Shown: piece after piece, positions 23,099-35,500 of the stretch
How the letters are laid out: each line of letters begins with the position of its first letter
Position numbering within the stretch: the stretch's first letter is position 1
Source of the DNA: Acanthaster planci
Taxonomy: Eukaryota; Echinodermata; Asteroidea; Valvatida; Acanthasteridae
DNA: 64,000 nucleotides
NCBI RefSeq assembly: GCF_001949145.1
Contig: NW_019091402.1
Coordinates: 430,303 to 494,302, forward strand
Direction: 5' to 3'
Program-made: the position numbers and the translations under genes
Notes under the pieces: model-generated
What the model saw: the letters and a program-made list of their open reading frames with translations, nothing else
What the model was told of the DNA's origin: nothing
Databases searched by the model: none

Positions 23099-25850
23099 AT
23101 GGATCTGAACAAAGTAGCTCCTTGATTTACGCAGAATCAAGGATGGATTATGGTGGGCGTCGCATTCGTGGAAATATGTCTCGTTTGCGTGCTAACTTAT
23201 AACTTCAGCATAATCTTCTTGAGTCTTCAGGATGAGTTCAACGCAAGGGACTACTTGGACAGGTGATTATTTGCTTCTGGATGGGTGTTTTAGAGGCTAC
23301 TAGTTGGAAATGTAATGAGGAAATTGGATGGTGGATCCTTGGGGATAATTTATTTTTGAATGCGCCCTGATGAGCCCTGTTTGGACTTTCCTTCTCAAAA
23401 TACTTCTTGCCCTGCAAAAGTTATCAGGATTTTCGAACCTTAACATCATTATCTAGTATATATAGGCGGCATGGGTACGGCGACCTCACACTTTGTTTAC
23501 ATTTATTCTTTTCATAACAAGAAAAAGAGGAAGTTCGACGCGGTTTGGTAGAAAAGCGCAAGGTACAAGTGACATTAATAGTACCCAAGCCTGTAGGTTT
23601 TGTATGCTATTCGGGCCTTCTATAACATGTCACTAGGACCAGCTGGCTGAATCCAGGACACATTGCCTAACAAATACCGAAACCTTGCTAAATATGGACT
23701 GTAAAACATTCCAAACACAAAGAATACAAGGCTTGGGACTTCCTCTTCAAAACAATACAGCCAATAAAATCCGGAACAACCTGTCCTTGTCGGGAATGTA
23801 AAACAAAGAACACAAACATGTGAGGTCTGGAAATTTTCCTGTGTACATGTATGCCGTATCTCAGAATTGTGCGCTATCATTGAGTGCTGGTAATACCGGT
23901 GTTCCATGTATGAGAGTGGATTGGAGTTTAAACGAGTCTGCGTAGAATAAATGCCTTTTGTAGGAGAGCGTTTAGCTTCTTCTACAATAACACCCATCTT
24001 TTCAGGCTGGGTGGGGTCACTCGCCAACTCTTTGATGGGAGCGGCTGAGCTGATCTCCACGCTGTTGATCCAGCGCTACGGCCCCAGACCCATCACGCTG
24101 GTCGGTCTGGTGGTGTTTGGTAGCGGACTCATCGCGACGTCGTTGGTGCCCGCTCTGGCCTGCGCTTTAGTGACCTTCGGTGGTGTTGTTTGGCTGGGCG
24201 CGAACTTCGTCATGCAGTCTGTAGTCCACCTGCTGTTTAGTTGGTTCCCGGAGGAAACCTGCTCACGCGCGTTCTCCCTGGTTATGCTGGGAACATCATT
24301 TAGTGAGTAGTTTTTTTTTAATTGTAAAGGCCAGGTGAAAAGGTCAGTAAAGCCGATTCGCTGATGAAAAAAAAATGCCGCTATATTCTCTTGAGTTGAA
24401 ATGCATTCAACTCCTGTGACTTCGCAGCACAAATTAATACATGTGTAGGCCTATTTGTTTTGAGTTTGCGTTCGCTTTTGCCCCAGGCATTGGCCGACCT
24501 ACATAACATTTTCCAGCGCTTTACAATTTTAAGAAATTCTAATTGTAATTCAAGTTCTTTTTGCAATGGGATGCAGGTGAGCTGGCGTTTGCACCTCTCC
24601 TGACTACACTCATAAGGGTGTTTGCTTGGCGCAACGCCCTGAGGATTATCGGCGGAGGAAGTATCATGCTGGGTTTCGTCTTTGCTGTGCCCATCAAGTC
24701 TGGCAACGACTACCAACCACGAGCCGGGAACTCGGGCTAAGGAATCGCGCGACGAGCCCTGTACTGATACGCCGACTGACACGGTGAGAAAAGGTACATC
24801 AGACCACGGTCAACCAAGTATTCTAGAGTTCGTTGGGAAGATAGATACCTGGTTGTGGAGTCTTTGTTTGGTTCTCGTCTATTTGGGGTGCTAACGATGC
24901 TACACTTCGCAATACAAGCCAACCTAAAAAAAAAAAACTTAATTTCTTCTAAACACAATTTCATCGGACGAAGGATGGAGTAATATTTACAATTTTTTTC
25001 GAATCAAAGAAAATGACCTCAACAGTTTTGCCTTGCAACCTCTGTCCACCCTGAGCAAGAGCACCCCCTCATCGGTTGAAAAAAGTCATGTTGGTCGGGA
25101 ATGCTCATTTTGTTGGTAGCGATGCAAGAGCAACGCTTGCGTTTCATAGTCGTTCGTGAACCAGCGATGCGCTGTTGCTCCGTTGCTAGGAAAATTGCGC
25201 CCTCTCTTGGTCCAGCTTGGTGCCCATGAGTAACTTGCTCCCTCATTTCTTCCTTTAAGGTCAGCTTCTTGGAACATGATCTCCAATTCACAACAGACCA
25301 GATCACCATTGCTATTATGTTACTTGCAGTCGGTGGTATTGTAGGCAAGATACTTCTGCCCATATTCGCCGATCGTCTGCCTTGTCTGAAGCTGTATGTC
25401 GTGGCGGCTGCGTCCCTTCTCGGCGCCGTAGTAGCCGGCCTGATGACCAAGCTTCGGTCGGTGCCTCTCGTTTACACCGTATCACACCGTAAGTACTACT
25501 ACGCCTCGAGGACCAGTGCAGAATAAATTCTGTTGTAGGAACGATTCTTGAGTGCAAATTTCTTTCGACCAATCACTCAGTGCACCTGACTACTGCATTT
25601 CTGGAAGCTAAGCATGGATGCTGACGTCATTGGTTTAGACCGCCCCGATCAAGATTTTCCACAGTCTGAATGGCTAAATGAGATTGCTTCAACTTCAATA
25701 TGAATATTCAAAACAGTACCCGTCAAATGTTATACAGGGCATGCTTTGCTTGGAACCAACTGTTAAAGCTCCTTTGTTAAATATTCTTCCTCCTTTTGGT
25801 TCCTCTTGTAGTTATGGGATCGTGCTCTTCCCGGCTCGATACTGAACCTT
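23099..25850 (+). pseudogene. MCT-C: broken SLC16-like paralogue of MCT-B
   Basis: Exon remnants correspond one to one with MCT-B: 23099-23262, 24006-24302, 24577 to about 24893, 25260-25488, and only the start of exon 5 (25812-25850). Lesions seen: an in-frame TGA at 23123-23125 (codon 9), a one-base insertion near 23245 in the NAGATW region, a two-base loss near 24695 leading to TAA at 24738-24740, and a lost exon 3 donor, since sequence after LVYLG diverges. After about 12 codons exon 5 loses similarity, and no exon 6 is found. Exons 2 and 4 remain open and have the same lengths as in MCT-B (297 and 229 bp). The intron holds a SINE-like copy. Several independent lesions make sequencing error an unlikely full explanation. 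Confidence 0.88.
25050..25230 (-). repeat. SINE-like dispersed repeat, copy b
   Basis: The minus-strand copy contains gagggcgcaattttcctagc, cagcgcatcgctggttcac, ctatgaaacgcaagcgttgc and gcatcgctaccaacaaaatg. It ends with a gatgagggggtgctcttgct-like tail also seen at 28355. It lies in intron 3 of the MCT-C pseudogene. Confidence 0.75.
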
Positions 25851-25956
25851 GCATCATTTTTTTTTTCAAATCGTCTCTTCATCAGGTCACTAAAAGTAAT
25901 TCAATCTTCGTCCAATCCACAATCCTGAAAAACTCTTGACGCACCTGTTGTAAACC

Positions 25957-26085
25957 AATATGGGCGATTCACAATAGTGCGCCACCAAGAGTTTGCAACG
26001 CGTTGGCCAATAACAACGCACAAAATCCGTCGACCCCTTTCCAAACGCTTATTGGGTCGACATATTTTGAGCATTGTGATGGTGA
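25957..26085. mobile_element. Family 2 TIR element, one-ended copy
   Basis: It starts with the same end as the 10926-11100 element (gcgattcacaatagtgcgcc then accaagagtttgcaacgcg). The opposite terminus is degraded or missing, leaving only ttgtgatggtgacaaactcc. The SINE-like copy c follows within 20-30 bp. Confidence 0.65.
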
Positions 26086-26104
26086 CAAACTCCACCCCAG
26101 GTGG

Positions 26105-26262
26105 AACCATGAGAGGGCGCAATTTTCCTGGCAACCGAGGTTCCTTTGATGGGAACTGCACTTCGCTAGAAACGACTAAATACTGCACGCGTTACAGTTG
26201 CATCGCTTCCAACAAAATAATACTTCCCACTATCATGGCTCGTTTCATCAAATGAAGAGCTG
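26105..26262 (+). repeat. SINE-like dispersed repeat, copy c
   Basis: Carries gagggcgcaattttcctggc, ggttcctttgatgggaac, cacttcgctagaaacgac and cgttacagttgcatcgcttc in the family order, with the gaagagctgcttctgct tail just after. Confidence 0.7.
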
Positions 26263-26611
26263 CTTCTGCTCATCAAGGCGGGCAAACAGAGTGATTCCGG
26301 GGGAAAGGGATGCGGTTTCCGTCCAAATGGTCAGTTGAGAAGGGATTGTTGTTTAAATTAGGCTTGTAGGGCATTTTATGACAGGAATTTAGAAATAAAG
26401 GTATAGGTGTTTCTAAATTTGCTGACCTAAGGTCTTTGGATCGTGTCGTATGGTAGTAATGGTACACATTCCGTGTGTCTGTACTTTCCATCAAGATGAA
26501 AATCAGATGATGCATGCCCTTGACATCCTTCATTTTCATGTTTCCTAAAGCCTACTCGCTGAAAATGTACATGTTATCCTAACACTACAGGCCCTGCCCT
26601 CAGGTTGATGA

Positions 26612-27430
26612 ATTATGTTAAAAGTTGTGGATATCAACGAACAGGTCACCATCGGAAACGTTGACAGCTGGAATAAATGCATTCTGTTGTGGATTTTCAG
26701 AAAAGCCCCTTCGACTGAAGCGACGCGAGTTCTTTGCCGACCAGCAGGGGGAATTTTGAAGACAATGAGTCGTCTGAAGTTAGAGTTGACGCCTGGGGAG
26801 GTAATCGTTGTCGTTGACTTCTCCGAAAATTATGCATTTGTTGTTCAAGATTCGTCGCAGCATTTTCGCTAGACATATGACGACATATGACATATGATTG
26901 CATCCATCTGTAACCTTCTGCAAAGGAGACACTGGTACGTCTCCAATTCAACGCAGTTGTAATCTCTAAGCACCTCACCCTTGACGCTATTTCGTAGACG
27001 GACTTTCTGCGCAATGCAATAACAGGAAAAATTCAGCAAACTTGATCCCCAAAGTGGGTTTTAACCAGGTGGTGGGTGATATTTCATTTTCGACCCAGCC
27101 CATGGAAAAGGACTGAATGGGACTGTAGAGGCCTAAAGTGTTTGGCTACAAAAGCCATTTTCCAGAGCTAGGTCCTACAAAGACCAAATACCAAAGTACA
27201 TCAGCGCTATTAGTTTGTGGGGAAAGACGAATGCTCCAGGAATGCGTTTTATGTAGACATGAATTGAAGTGAAACAGTGCGCAAAATTCCCTGTCACTCA
27301 ATAGCATCACGCCGTCTATCGACGCCCACAGTTCGGCAATCATGTGTGGAAGGCATTCCAACGGAACGAAATTCCACAACGGGCCTTAAGGATCATAAAG
27401 GAAAAGAAAAGTCGTTTGTTGACGTGGATG
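26612..27430 (+). pseudogene. Decayed transposon-like coding remnant (DFSENY / HGKG family)
   Basis: An open stretch at 26615-26872 contains GEVIVVVDFSENYAFVVQD. After a break, another frame gives FVDGLSAQCNNRKNSANL near 27000, and a third gives AHGKGLNGTVEA near 27100. The order DFaENY..QD, then SDG..sQy.nr.N, then HGKG.xxG resembles an uncharacterised, repeat-borne protein family seen in cnidarian and other invertebrate genomes, recalled from general knowledge. Stops and frame changes interrupt it, so it is not a working gene. The similarity is by eye only; family and boundaries are uncertain. Confidence 0.45.
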
Positions 27431-28198
27431 TGGTGCCCTTTACGTTGGTAAATACGTAACAAAAGCTTTTCAGTACAGTGGAGGGTCAGACATTCAGGCA
27501 GCTGGTAGAGAACGTTTGCTTGGACAAACAATACCGAGGATGTGTGAGAGCTGGAAAGGAAAAGTTAAATGCAAGATGAGGAAAAAACAGTGTCATTAAA
27601 CGGCAAAGTATGGAGCCAGGAGTTGAAGAGCGCCAACGATCTTTCAGGCAAGGTGCTCTTCAAGTCGGACCGTACCGTGTACCGTGCAAAAGAAGGGTCC
27701 AAGCCCCTAAGTTTAAGGTAAGTAATACATTTTCCGTTCAATCTGCAAGGATACTTCGCTTGTGACAGTAGGTAACTTCTATAATTGATATTGTGTACAG
27801 AACAATCTGCTGTTTGCATTGAAATGAGTAAATGTTGCATGCTGTAATTTGTAAGACCGATTTGGAAGTTGAACCGACCAACACAGATACAGCATAATCT
27901 GACTTTAGGTTCTACCATGAATGGGAAAGGAGACTGGTAAAAAAACCTGCGCACCCAAAATGAATGGAAATTTCCCCCCGACATTGTAATGAATGGTGTA
28001 CTATTAATCTCTTAAAATGGTGTACGAAAACCAATCAGTTGTCAAGTGAAACTTAAGCGTGTTCTTTTTCTCTAATTTTAAAATTATATATTACAATATG
28101 CTCAGGTTGGGATGTAAACCGATCATGCTCCAGTACCTGCATGGGTAATATTAAAAACATTCCTTAGATCAACAATCCCACAGCAGTGTGGGCTCCGA

Positions 28199-28390
28199 TC
28201 TGGAGCAAGAAGGGGCGAAATTTTTCTAGCAACGGAGGCTTCTTTGGTAGTAACTACGCATCGCTGGTTCACGATCGACTATGAAACGCAAGCCTTACAG
28301 TCGCATCGCTGCCAACGAAATGAACACTTCCAACCCACATTGCTCTTTCCGATGAGCCTGAGGGGGTGCTTCTGCTTGGGGCGGTATCGA
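28199..28390 (+). repeat. SINE-like dispersed repeat, copy d (longest)
   Basis: Carries gaggcttctttggtag, gcatcgctggttcacgat, ctatgaaacgcaagcctta, gtcgcatcgctgccaacg and a gagggggtgcttctgcttgg tail. Its right end lines up with the 25050 end of copy b, which supports a family unit of roughly 190 bp. Confidence 0.75.
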
Positions 28391-29815
28391 GTCACTCTCG
28401 ATGATCTCCTGCAGAAATTTTCTCTGTTTTCAACAATAAACAGTGCAGGCACGGCCCCTGTCCTATATGAAAGCAGTTCTGACCGAAAGAGTCTCTGTCA
28501 AGTTGAACAGAGCCTGAGCGTGACGAGCGTCGAAATATTGAATTAAAAACATACACATTCATGAAATGGCTCAGATATAAACTTTGGTCGTTTCGCGAAC
28601 TTCGTTGTTGTACAATGAATGTTCCATAGACTGGGCGTTCAGAGCAGCATTTAGTTAACAATGAGCTATTTCGGTATTTCAACAAGCCCAGGTTTTTTGG
28701 GGGAACAAAGCACGTGTGTTGGTCAGCGTAAGGCTGCGCTGACAGGACAGACGCGTAGCTGTTCCCAAATGACCTCATCAGTTTCGGGCATGCGTTGTTG
28801 GAATACCAAACTGGCTCATTGTTGGCTCGAACATTTTATCAGATAATTTTTTCTGAACTGTTGCATCATTATAAATACTGTACAATGCATTATAGTGCCT
28901 TGCGGAATTCGTGTCTTATTTTATTTTATTTCAGATGGACGACCAGAGGCACCCACAACATATGACATTAAAAACATACGTATTCATATGCAGTGGCACA
29001 CATTTGAACAGTTGTCAAGTATGAGATAAAAGGACTCTCCAACAGTGTATCACAAGAAAAGTCCAGAAACTTGAAATTACATGTTAACGAAAGATACATA
29101 TTCAATATGAATGCAAAGAAAGACTAGAGTAACAAGAACATTCGCCATGGAGAATAAAATTGACAACTTGACGTACAAAAAGATAAACATCTGTGACCGG
29201 TCGACTATTCTATAGTCACTAGTCCCTCCACTTCTGCAACATATTTCTTATTGCAGCCTCGTGTTGTAGAGCGCCCTCTCTTGTAAACCTTCACTTTATA
29301 CTTGATAAAAGTAGATGGCAACTACATTGTATAGCGCCCTCTGTGAGTGCATTTCTGCACTGACTGGAGCCATGCATGCCAAGCATTTCTAACAAGTGAC
29401 TTGTGAACGACTGTTTCTACCCTGCATTCGTTCACAACTACCGGGATGAAAAGTTGTTGGTTCACCCGAACCCTGTGGAGTAGGGGGTTGAGCAGAAACA
29501 TTCTGATCAAATCACTCTGCCTCCGAACCTCCTTGCTGAGCACCAAGCTATTTTGTTGCTCCGCCTACACATGTATGTGTATGATCGTGCAATCACTGCC
29601 TTCCTGCGTACTGCGTTCGTGATTGGCAGAGGTCGAGGGACGCTGCGTGGTAAGTTCCATTTACAAAATTCTTAGATGACAGATGACCCAGTATCGACGT
29701 TTTGCATATTGTATGTTTTCTTGGAATGTTATTCAGCTGATAAATATACTGAAAAAGTTATTGATATCTTCCCAACTTGTTATTGTAAATAAGAGATTAA
29801 AGATGACAAACCCTG

Positions 29816-29890
29816 AAGTTAAATTAAGTGTACTTGGATCAATAGAAAGTGGAAAGTTAAATTAAGTGTTCGTGGATCCATAGAAAGTGC
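29816..29890. repeat. 38-bp tandem duplication
   Basis: Two adjacent units beginning aagttaaattaagtgt and ending catagaaagtgc/aatagaaagtgg differ at only a few positions. Units are 29816-29853 and 29854-29890. Confidence 0.8.
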
Positions 29891-31005
29891 ACAGTAGAGG
29901 GTTCCTTATGAGTAACAAATAATAAACATTGTCAGCTCTACATACGCTTACTACTTATCTTTACATATCTTCATAAATATTTTCTTGTATTTTTCAGCCA
30001 TCCTCTGGATCCGTCACACTACATATTACCAGCTGTAGGCTGTTGGTAGGTTTGATGTATTACACACCGTGTGTACCATTTTTGTTAAAATCTGAGAACA
30101 AGAATTACGATAGGGAAAGTGCAACTTGTGGGTTAATCTTAACTTTCACCGATTGGACGCATATTTGGTGAGATCCGTTATACTGTACATTGCTTCGAAA
30201 GTGTTAAAATTACAACGAAGTCGCGAAATTGCCTAATCCTACCAACATTCTGATTATTTATATCAATACGTGGCATAAGCAACCTGTTGGTATCTTGGAG
30301 GATACTTGAAAAAATTGTTGTAAAATGGACTTATCTAAAGTATAATTTCTTTTCTTGTGTGCATTTATTACAGGTCAATATATCATTGACCGTCGTTTTT
30401 TAATTATGTAAGTCACACAAGCCACTCAGCTTTGTAAAAATTTGTAAATACAAAAATTATCAGCCAATAAAGTATTCTTTGGTGCCACCACATCCCCTGA
30501 TGCCTTATTTCTTGTACTGGGCTCTAACCCTGCTCAAGTACAAGTGGAGTAGTCGATTTATATCTAACATTTCCTCTTATCAGACCACTCGGTTACACAG
30601 TAGACAACACTTAAAATGAAATCAAATATAAAGGGAAATAATTACATTTAAAGCGTTAAAAAAGTAACGACGCCAAATTGAAAGCTTTACTTATCCCCGT
30701 CTCCTAACGGTGAGCTGGGGTACACAGCTGCTATTTCAGGATGCTGACGTCAAATTTCGCCAAGCCCATGATTCGACAGTATTTGTGTTCACGATGAGGC
30801 ACATAGATACTGGCGCAAGCGCACTACCTGATATCTACTGCTTCGCGTGTCTGAACCCCTTGTCGACGTACATGTATTTCCTTTGAATCTCCTGAAAAGG
30901 AATTAGCCAATCAACGCACCTATAAAGCAGTAGAATGAATGACCATCTAGCATCTCTATAAGAATATTTTTTTTCCACGGCCGATCCAAGTCTTTTATGT
31001 TATAA

Positions 31006-32480
31006 TTAAACTCTCATGCCTGAGACGGAGTATACATGTGGAATTTCCCGAGATGACTTTGTCGCTTTCGGTCGGAAGGAAAAACTATAGCTAGATAACT
31101 GAGTCCTTTTCTTGATGGGAATCGCTAATGCGACGGCTGAAGAACACACAAATATTGCAACGATGACAAACAGGCTGAGGTTGTAGTCTCCAGTCAAGTC
31201 GTAGAAACTGCCTGCAGATGGAAAAATATGTAGCCTTCAAAATGCACTGAACACTAAATATCTAGACTTATTCGGTTGCAGGACTGATTGTTACATAACA
31301 AGGGAATAAATATGTGCTTAAATTAACGTTTAAGACCGGCCAAGCACATGATTATTTATTCCCATTCATAAACACTCTTGTAGTCAGAGAGTCGAAAGTC
31401 AGTATATGATGGATTTCCAAGGATTTCGTTTTTTAATTTTACTTTCATTTTCCCAAAAACCCCCGTCCATTTCACGGTACATTCCTTGTGCAAATTGTCC
31501 ATGGACAATGGAATAAAATATGGACTTGGCGCGCGCGTGGCGAGCTACGTGCACACAGACTCTTGACAGGTCAGAATCAATTAAACTGTCTCGTTCCCAG
31601 GTATTAATACACGCTCAAGTTGCAAGTTGTTGAATAGGGAGACTGTCTTAGGTATTTATGAATATAAATAAGACTAAGGTAGACTTTCTTTGTAGTGGGG
31701 ATTGACAGGGTCATGGATTTAGGCGACTTCATTATTAGTTGCAGAATGTACTGGCATTGAAGTTGGATTTTAATAATAGTCTAGATGTTATTTAATTACA
31801 TGAATAGATGAAATCACCTGAAATCGGAGCGCCAATGAGGATTCCTATACCGTAGGGTACCATCGATAAAACACTGACGATACATGAGCCATACTCCCCA
31901 AAAATTTCCATTGTCGCCGGAAACGGCATAGCGTTCGACGCTGAGCGAACTGATCCCACAACTACAAGAACAACCATCAAAGAAGCAGTTAAAAACCCAT
32001 ACATATTCACGCTTGATGTCCGGCTATTAAAAAACTGTTGTGACAAACTCAACTATTTAATTTCTGACGATGTACAGACCGCTCCCAATAGTCACTGTAT
32101 TCACATTCAATTTCAAATCACTGTCACATCATTCACATTCACTTTAACATCCACAATCACATGCACTTTCACATTCACTACCACTTTCACATTTACATTC
32201 ACAATCACTTTTACTTTTACTTTCACATTCACAATCACTTTTACTTTTAATTTCACTTTCACAATCACATTCACTTTCACCTTCACATTCACTTTCACAA
32301 TCACTTTCACTTTTACTTTCACAATCACTTTCACTTTTGCTTTTACTTTCACTTTCACTTTTACTTTCACAATCACAATCACATTCACAATCACTTTTAC
32401 TTTCACTTTTACTTTCACTTTCACATTCACATTCACATTCACATTCACATTCACAATCACTTTCACTTTTACTTTTACTT

Positions 32481-32517
<37 letters not shown>

Positions 32518-35500
32518 CGCTTTCAGACTCACATTCACTTTCACATTCACTTTCACATTCACATTCACTTTCACATTCACTTTCACATTCACATTCGCTT
32601 TCACATTCACAATCATTTTCACGTTCACAATCACTTTCACGTTCACAATCGCGTTTACTTTTACTTTCACATTAATTTCCACTTTCACATTCACTTTGAC
32701 ATTCTCAATCACTTTTACTTTCACTTTCACATCCACAATCACATTTGCATTCACTTTTGCTTTCAGACTTACATTCACTTTCACATTCACTTTCACAATC
32801 ACATTCACTTTCACTCAAACATTCACTTTCATATTCACAATCACATTCACTTTCACTCAAACATTCACTTTCACATTCACATACCACAGCACAAGCAAAG
32901 CCGTTTAGACCAATAAGATGGTGGCTATATATAGAGCCATTATTCAATTATTATTCAATTGTTTAATTTCTGACAATATCGCTCCAACTAGTCACTCTAT
33001 TCACATTCACATTCATTTTCACATTCACATTCACATTCACTTTCACATTCACAATCACATACCACAGCACACGCGATGCTGTTTAGACCAATAAGATGGT
33101 GGCAATGTATAGACCTACTCTATAGGGGCGGTAGGGATAATAGAGTCTGAATTTATGATCAGCATACCCAAAGGCAGCAGTCAGGAGCACTGAGTGGTTG
33201 TTCGAAAGAAATCTACACTCAAGAATCATTTCCAACATGGAACTTCAGAAAATGAACTGGTGCGAGGCTGTGAATAGCAACAGTCTGTTTTCAAGCACCG
33301 TGAATTAAAATCAACATCCCAACGGTCTTGACCAAAGGTTAGGGCCGAATTCTTGTTAAACCTTACTACACCGAGTCGAGTCCAAACACTTGACTGGTCC
33401 TCCAAGCGGATCTGTACTTACACAGTGAAACGATGTACACTAGCGAAACCGATCGAAGCCAGGTCATCAGGCCGGCTACCACAGCTCCAAGAAGGGACGC
33501 AGCCGCCACGACATAAAGCTTCAGACAAGGCAGACGATCGGCGAATAGGGAAAGAAGTATCTTGCCTACAATACCGCCGACTGCGAGCATCATAATGGCA
33601 ATGGTGATCTGGTCTGTTGTGAATTGGAGATCATGTTCCATGAAGCTGGCCTACAAAGAAAGAAATAATGGCACGTTGCGATAGCGAAACTAAACTTGTA
33701 ATATTATTTCACCCTACAGCTCAGTCTAATGAAGTTGGGTTGAAGTTGTGTCTTGGTTTACAAATGCATTCATAAAATAGCTGCAGTTTATCTCCGTGAG
33801 TTAATCAGCAATGTCATCTGCCAAGGACTCTTCGCTACAGCAACAAAGATCTTCTCACTCCACATTCAGTTCTTACCAAATCATATGATTAACGTGCCTT
33901 CTAACTCGCTGCACCAGAACTATGGAACAACACATCAAAATCTGCCCCTCCTTGGAACAATTAAAAAATTAACTTAAAACACACCTGCTTACTCTCTTCA
34001 GCGCATAGAGACTTCATTGTGTTATGCGCTTTATAAGAATTGCATTTTTTCTTCTTTATATTATTCACATAATACACATGACATTTCAATTACTTGGCCC
34101 GGAATGCAAAGTATAGCATCTTTACATTTTTAAGAAATGCGCTTTGCTCTGCTGGAAAGAAACTCACGTAATTCACGGTGACGAATGTCCACCCCAAATA
34201 GACGAGGACCAAGCAGAGACTCCACAGCCAGGTATCTATCTTCCAAGCGACCTCCAGCACTCTTTGTCGACTGTTTTCTGACAGACCGTCTGGAATCACC
34301 GCATCGGTTGCCATGTCAGTACAGGGCTCGTCGCGCGACTCCTTAGCCCGAGTTCCCCGCTCGTGGTTGGTAGTCGTTGCCGGACTTGTGATGGGCACAG
34401 CAAAGACGAAACCCAGTATGATACTTCCTCCGCCGATGATCCTCAGGGCGTTGCGCCAAGCAAACACCCTTATGAGTGTAGTCAGGAGAGGTGCAAACGC
34501 CAGCTCACCTGTATCCGATTGCGATAAGAACGTGAATGACGTTTATAATTCCGTGGTCTAGAAGCTGGAAAACATTGGGAAATGGTTTTAAGGTGAACTC
34601 GAAATTGTGACGTCAACTTAAATATTCATTCTGTGAACTCGCAAACGTTTAAATCATTTCAACTCTAAAATTTCGCTGCAAATCTTTCGTGGCGTCATAT
34701 TCGCTTCGCTTTCGCATTCGCCTGAAGTATGAACGGCCTTTACTGTTGAGAAAAATTGCAAACAGGATACTGACAAGCTACTTCCGTCTGGTTTCAACAA
34801 ATAAGTATTCTTAGGAACGAGTGAAAGAGAATAAATTCAACTCACTAAACGAGGTTCCCAACATAACCAGGGAGAAAGCACGTGAGCAGTTTTTCTCCGG
34901 GAACCAGCTAAACAGCAGGTGAACGACAGACTGCAAGACAAAGTTGGCTCCCAGTCCAACAACAACACCGAAGGTAACGTAGGCGTATGCCAGAGCGGGC
35001 ACCAACGACGTCGTAACGAGTCCGCCGCCGAACGCCACCAGACCGACCAGCGTGACAAGTCTGGGGCCGTAGCGTTGGATCAACGGCATGGATATCAGCC
35101 CAGCCGCTCCCATCAAAGAGTTGGCGAGTGACCCAATCCAGCCTGAAAAGATGAGGGTGTAACAGTTTTACGTTGTAATGTCGGAAAAAAGAACGCTCTC
35201 GTACAAAAGACACTTATTCTGTGCAAAGTATATGTGTATGTGTACACTTTTCGGCACAACTAAGCCACCCTCCAGCTCAACACAAATACTTCAAACCCCA
35301 ATGAAACCAGCACTTTTAACGCAAATCCTAGGAAAATTTCAAGATTCCATGTTTTGTGTTCGTCCTGACTATGAATTAAAGGCCATTCCAAATTCTTTGG
35401 CTGCTGGATTTTGAAAAAGAAAGATGAAGCCCCAATTCAGCCTAGCCCAGAAGACGTCGTCTACATTGCATTGCAGTCAAAGTGTAAATGAAGACAACAT

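Larger units (their letters stand above)
27431..31005. other. Intergenic region 3' of MCT-B
   Basis: No gene is supported. It contains SINE-like copy d (28199-28390), a 38-bp tandem duplication (29816-29890), and a possible MCT-B poly(A) signal on the minus strand (complement at 30364-30369). Short ORFs here show no recognisable domain. Confidence 0.5.

Noticed and set aside
23620-24060. 146-aa minus-strand ORF in MCT-C intron 1
   Set aside because: No recognisable domain. It overlaps the start of an exon remnant on the other strand.
25489-25811. Possibility that MCT-C is a functional gene with alternative splicing
   Set aside because: An in-frame stop in exon 1, frameshifts in exons 1 and 3 and missing 3' exons cannot all be bypassed while keeping 12 membrane segments.
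32113-32814. 233-aa minus-strand ORF of Val/Lys/Asn dipeptides, and plus-strand Ser/His/Leu ORFs
   Set aside because: They are by-products of the hexanucleotide satellite, whose period keeps frames open. There is no start context or unique sequence.
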